Source: Candidatus Symbiothrix sp. (GTDB lineage: Bacteria > Bacteroidota > Bacteroidia > Bacteroidales > Azobacteroidaceae). From it: a DNA stretch of 16,571 nucleotides. Shown one piece after another: positions 16,304 through 16,571 of this stretch. The stretch spans positions 1 through 16,571 of the forward strand of contig JAISWY010000156.1 of the NCBI GenBank assembly GCA_031270925.1. Direction: 5' to 3'. Positions within the stretch are counted from its first letter, which is position 1, and each line of letters begins with the position of its first letter. The notes beneath the pieces were generated by a model that saw nothing but the letters and a program-made list of their open reading frames with translations, was not told where the DNA came from and made no database searches. The position numbers and the translations under genes were made by a program.

Positions 16304-16366
16304 GGATTACAATTTGGGTTACAAATAAGGTTACAAGGCAAAAAAAAACGGTAATCCAAGGCAAAA
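16304..16366. promoter_or_regulatory. Operator-like repeat cluster upstream of the operon
   Basis: TTACA occurs at 16307-16311, 16319-16323 and 16331-16335, spaced exactly 12 bp, each preceded by GG or GGA. An inverted copy, GTAATCC (16351-16357), exactly mirrors GGATTAC (16304-16310). The 10-mer caaggcaaaa is directly repeated at 16334-16343 and 16357-16366. The cluster covers the region where a -33 box and activator sites would lie. A regulator-binding role is inferred from position and repetition only. Confidence 0.4.
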
Positions 16367-16417
16367 TTAACAATTTATTCCTTTCAAAATTGAATAAAGT
16401 CGGTTAATTCTTTTTTT

Positions 16418-16571
16418 GAGGTGCTATTAACGAGAGCGAAAGACGTGCGAGAGGAAACACCGGAGGTGTTTCCTGTGAATAACCCCCAGATTTATCTGGG
16501 GGTAGTGGAAGCGCTCACCTCTCCCATACTCCGTAGGAGTTGCCCGTTTGTTGGGATAGCGCACCTTTTCG
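16418..16571. repeat. Palindrome-rich intergenic element reaching the right edge
   Basis: Three tight hairpins lie in a row: 16453-16461 with 16465-16473 (9 bp, 3-nt loop), 16482-16491 with 16494-16503 (10 bp, 2-nt loop) and 16528-16532 with 16536-16540 (ACTCC/GGAGT), the last nested in TCCCA/TGGGA (16522-16526 with 16552-16556). The outer ends also pair: GGTGC...TAT (16420-16427) with ATA(GC)GCACC (16556-16565). The whole folds as a multibranched structure. No open reading frame of note is present. It resembles dispersed palindromic intergenic repeats found in Bacteroidota genomes; this is a recollection, not a search. The function, the strand and the right boundary are unknown. Confidence 0.55.

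Noticed and set aside
16404..16417. T-run before the right-edge element as a terminator tail
   Set aside because: No stem precedes the T-run on the plus strand, and on the minus strand it is an A-run.

Overview
The window looks like Bacteroidota DNA, most likely from the order Bacteroidales. The evidence is a SusC/SusD pair, lipoprotein signals starting MKK/MKR with a cysteine lipobox, a C-terminal type IX secretion (T9SS) sorting domain, AT-rich gaps without Shine-Dalgarno sites, and a TAnnTTTG-type promoter box. A lineage having both SusC/D systems and T9SS (for example Dysgonomonas/Proteiniphilum-like or Parabacteroides/Tannerella-like) would fit; the exact genus cannot be read from the sequence.

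All seven genes lie on the minus strand, so the order of transcription is right to left. The first gene (16258-13724) encodes an exported glutaminase A-like protein (DUF4964/DUF5127/DUF4965/DUF1793 type). Next come an IPT/TIG plus NHL-propeller lipoprotein (13685-12192), a SusC-type TonB-dependent transporter (12166-8948), a long SusD-type lipoprotein (8922-6592) and a DUF1735/DUF4361-type lipoprotein (6562-5558). These five genes are separated by only 25-38 bp and look like one operon, a polysaccharide-utilisation-locus (PUL)-like uptake unit. After an 84-bp gap holding a 17-bp hairpin comes a 1077-residue modular T9SS cargo protein (5473-2240). After a 327-bp gap filled with inverted heptamer repeats comes a paralogue of that protein (1912 to the left edge, C-terminus not in the window).

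Inferred working model: the T9SS cargo proteins and the surface lipoproteins bind an extracellular polymer, the SusC/D pair imports pieces of it, and the GtaA-like protein processes it in the periplasm or at the surface. No recognised glycoside hydrolase, lyase, sulfatase or peptidase lies in the window, so the substrate is unknown. No regulator (hybrid two-component system, ECF sigma/anti-sigma, SusR) is present either; it may lie beyond the right edge.

The right-hand 310 bp is non-coding. It holds a probable promoter with three TTACA boxes spaced exactly 12 bp apart, then a palindrome-rich, RNA-foldable repeat-like element running to the right edge. The most unusual features are the two convergent heptamer-repeat arrays/hairpins in the two gaps flanking the 1077-residue protein gene, the in-frame duplicated binding modules in that protein, and the possible splitting of a LamG-like domain by those modules.
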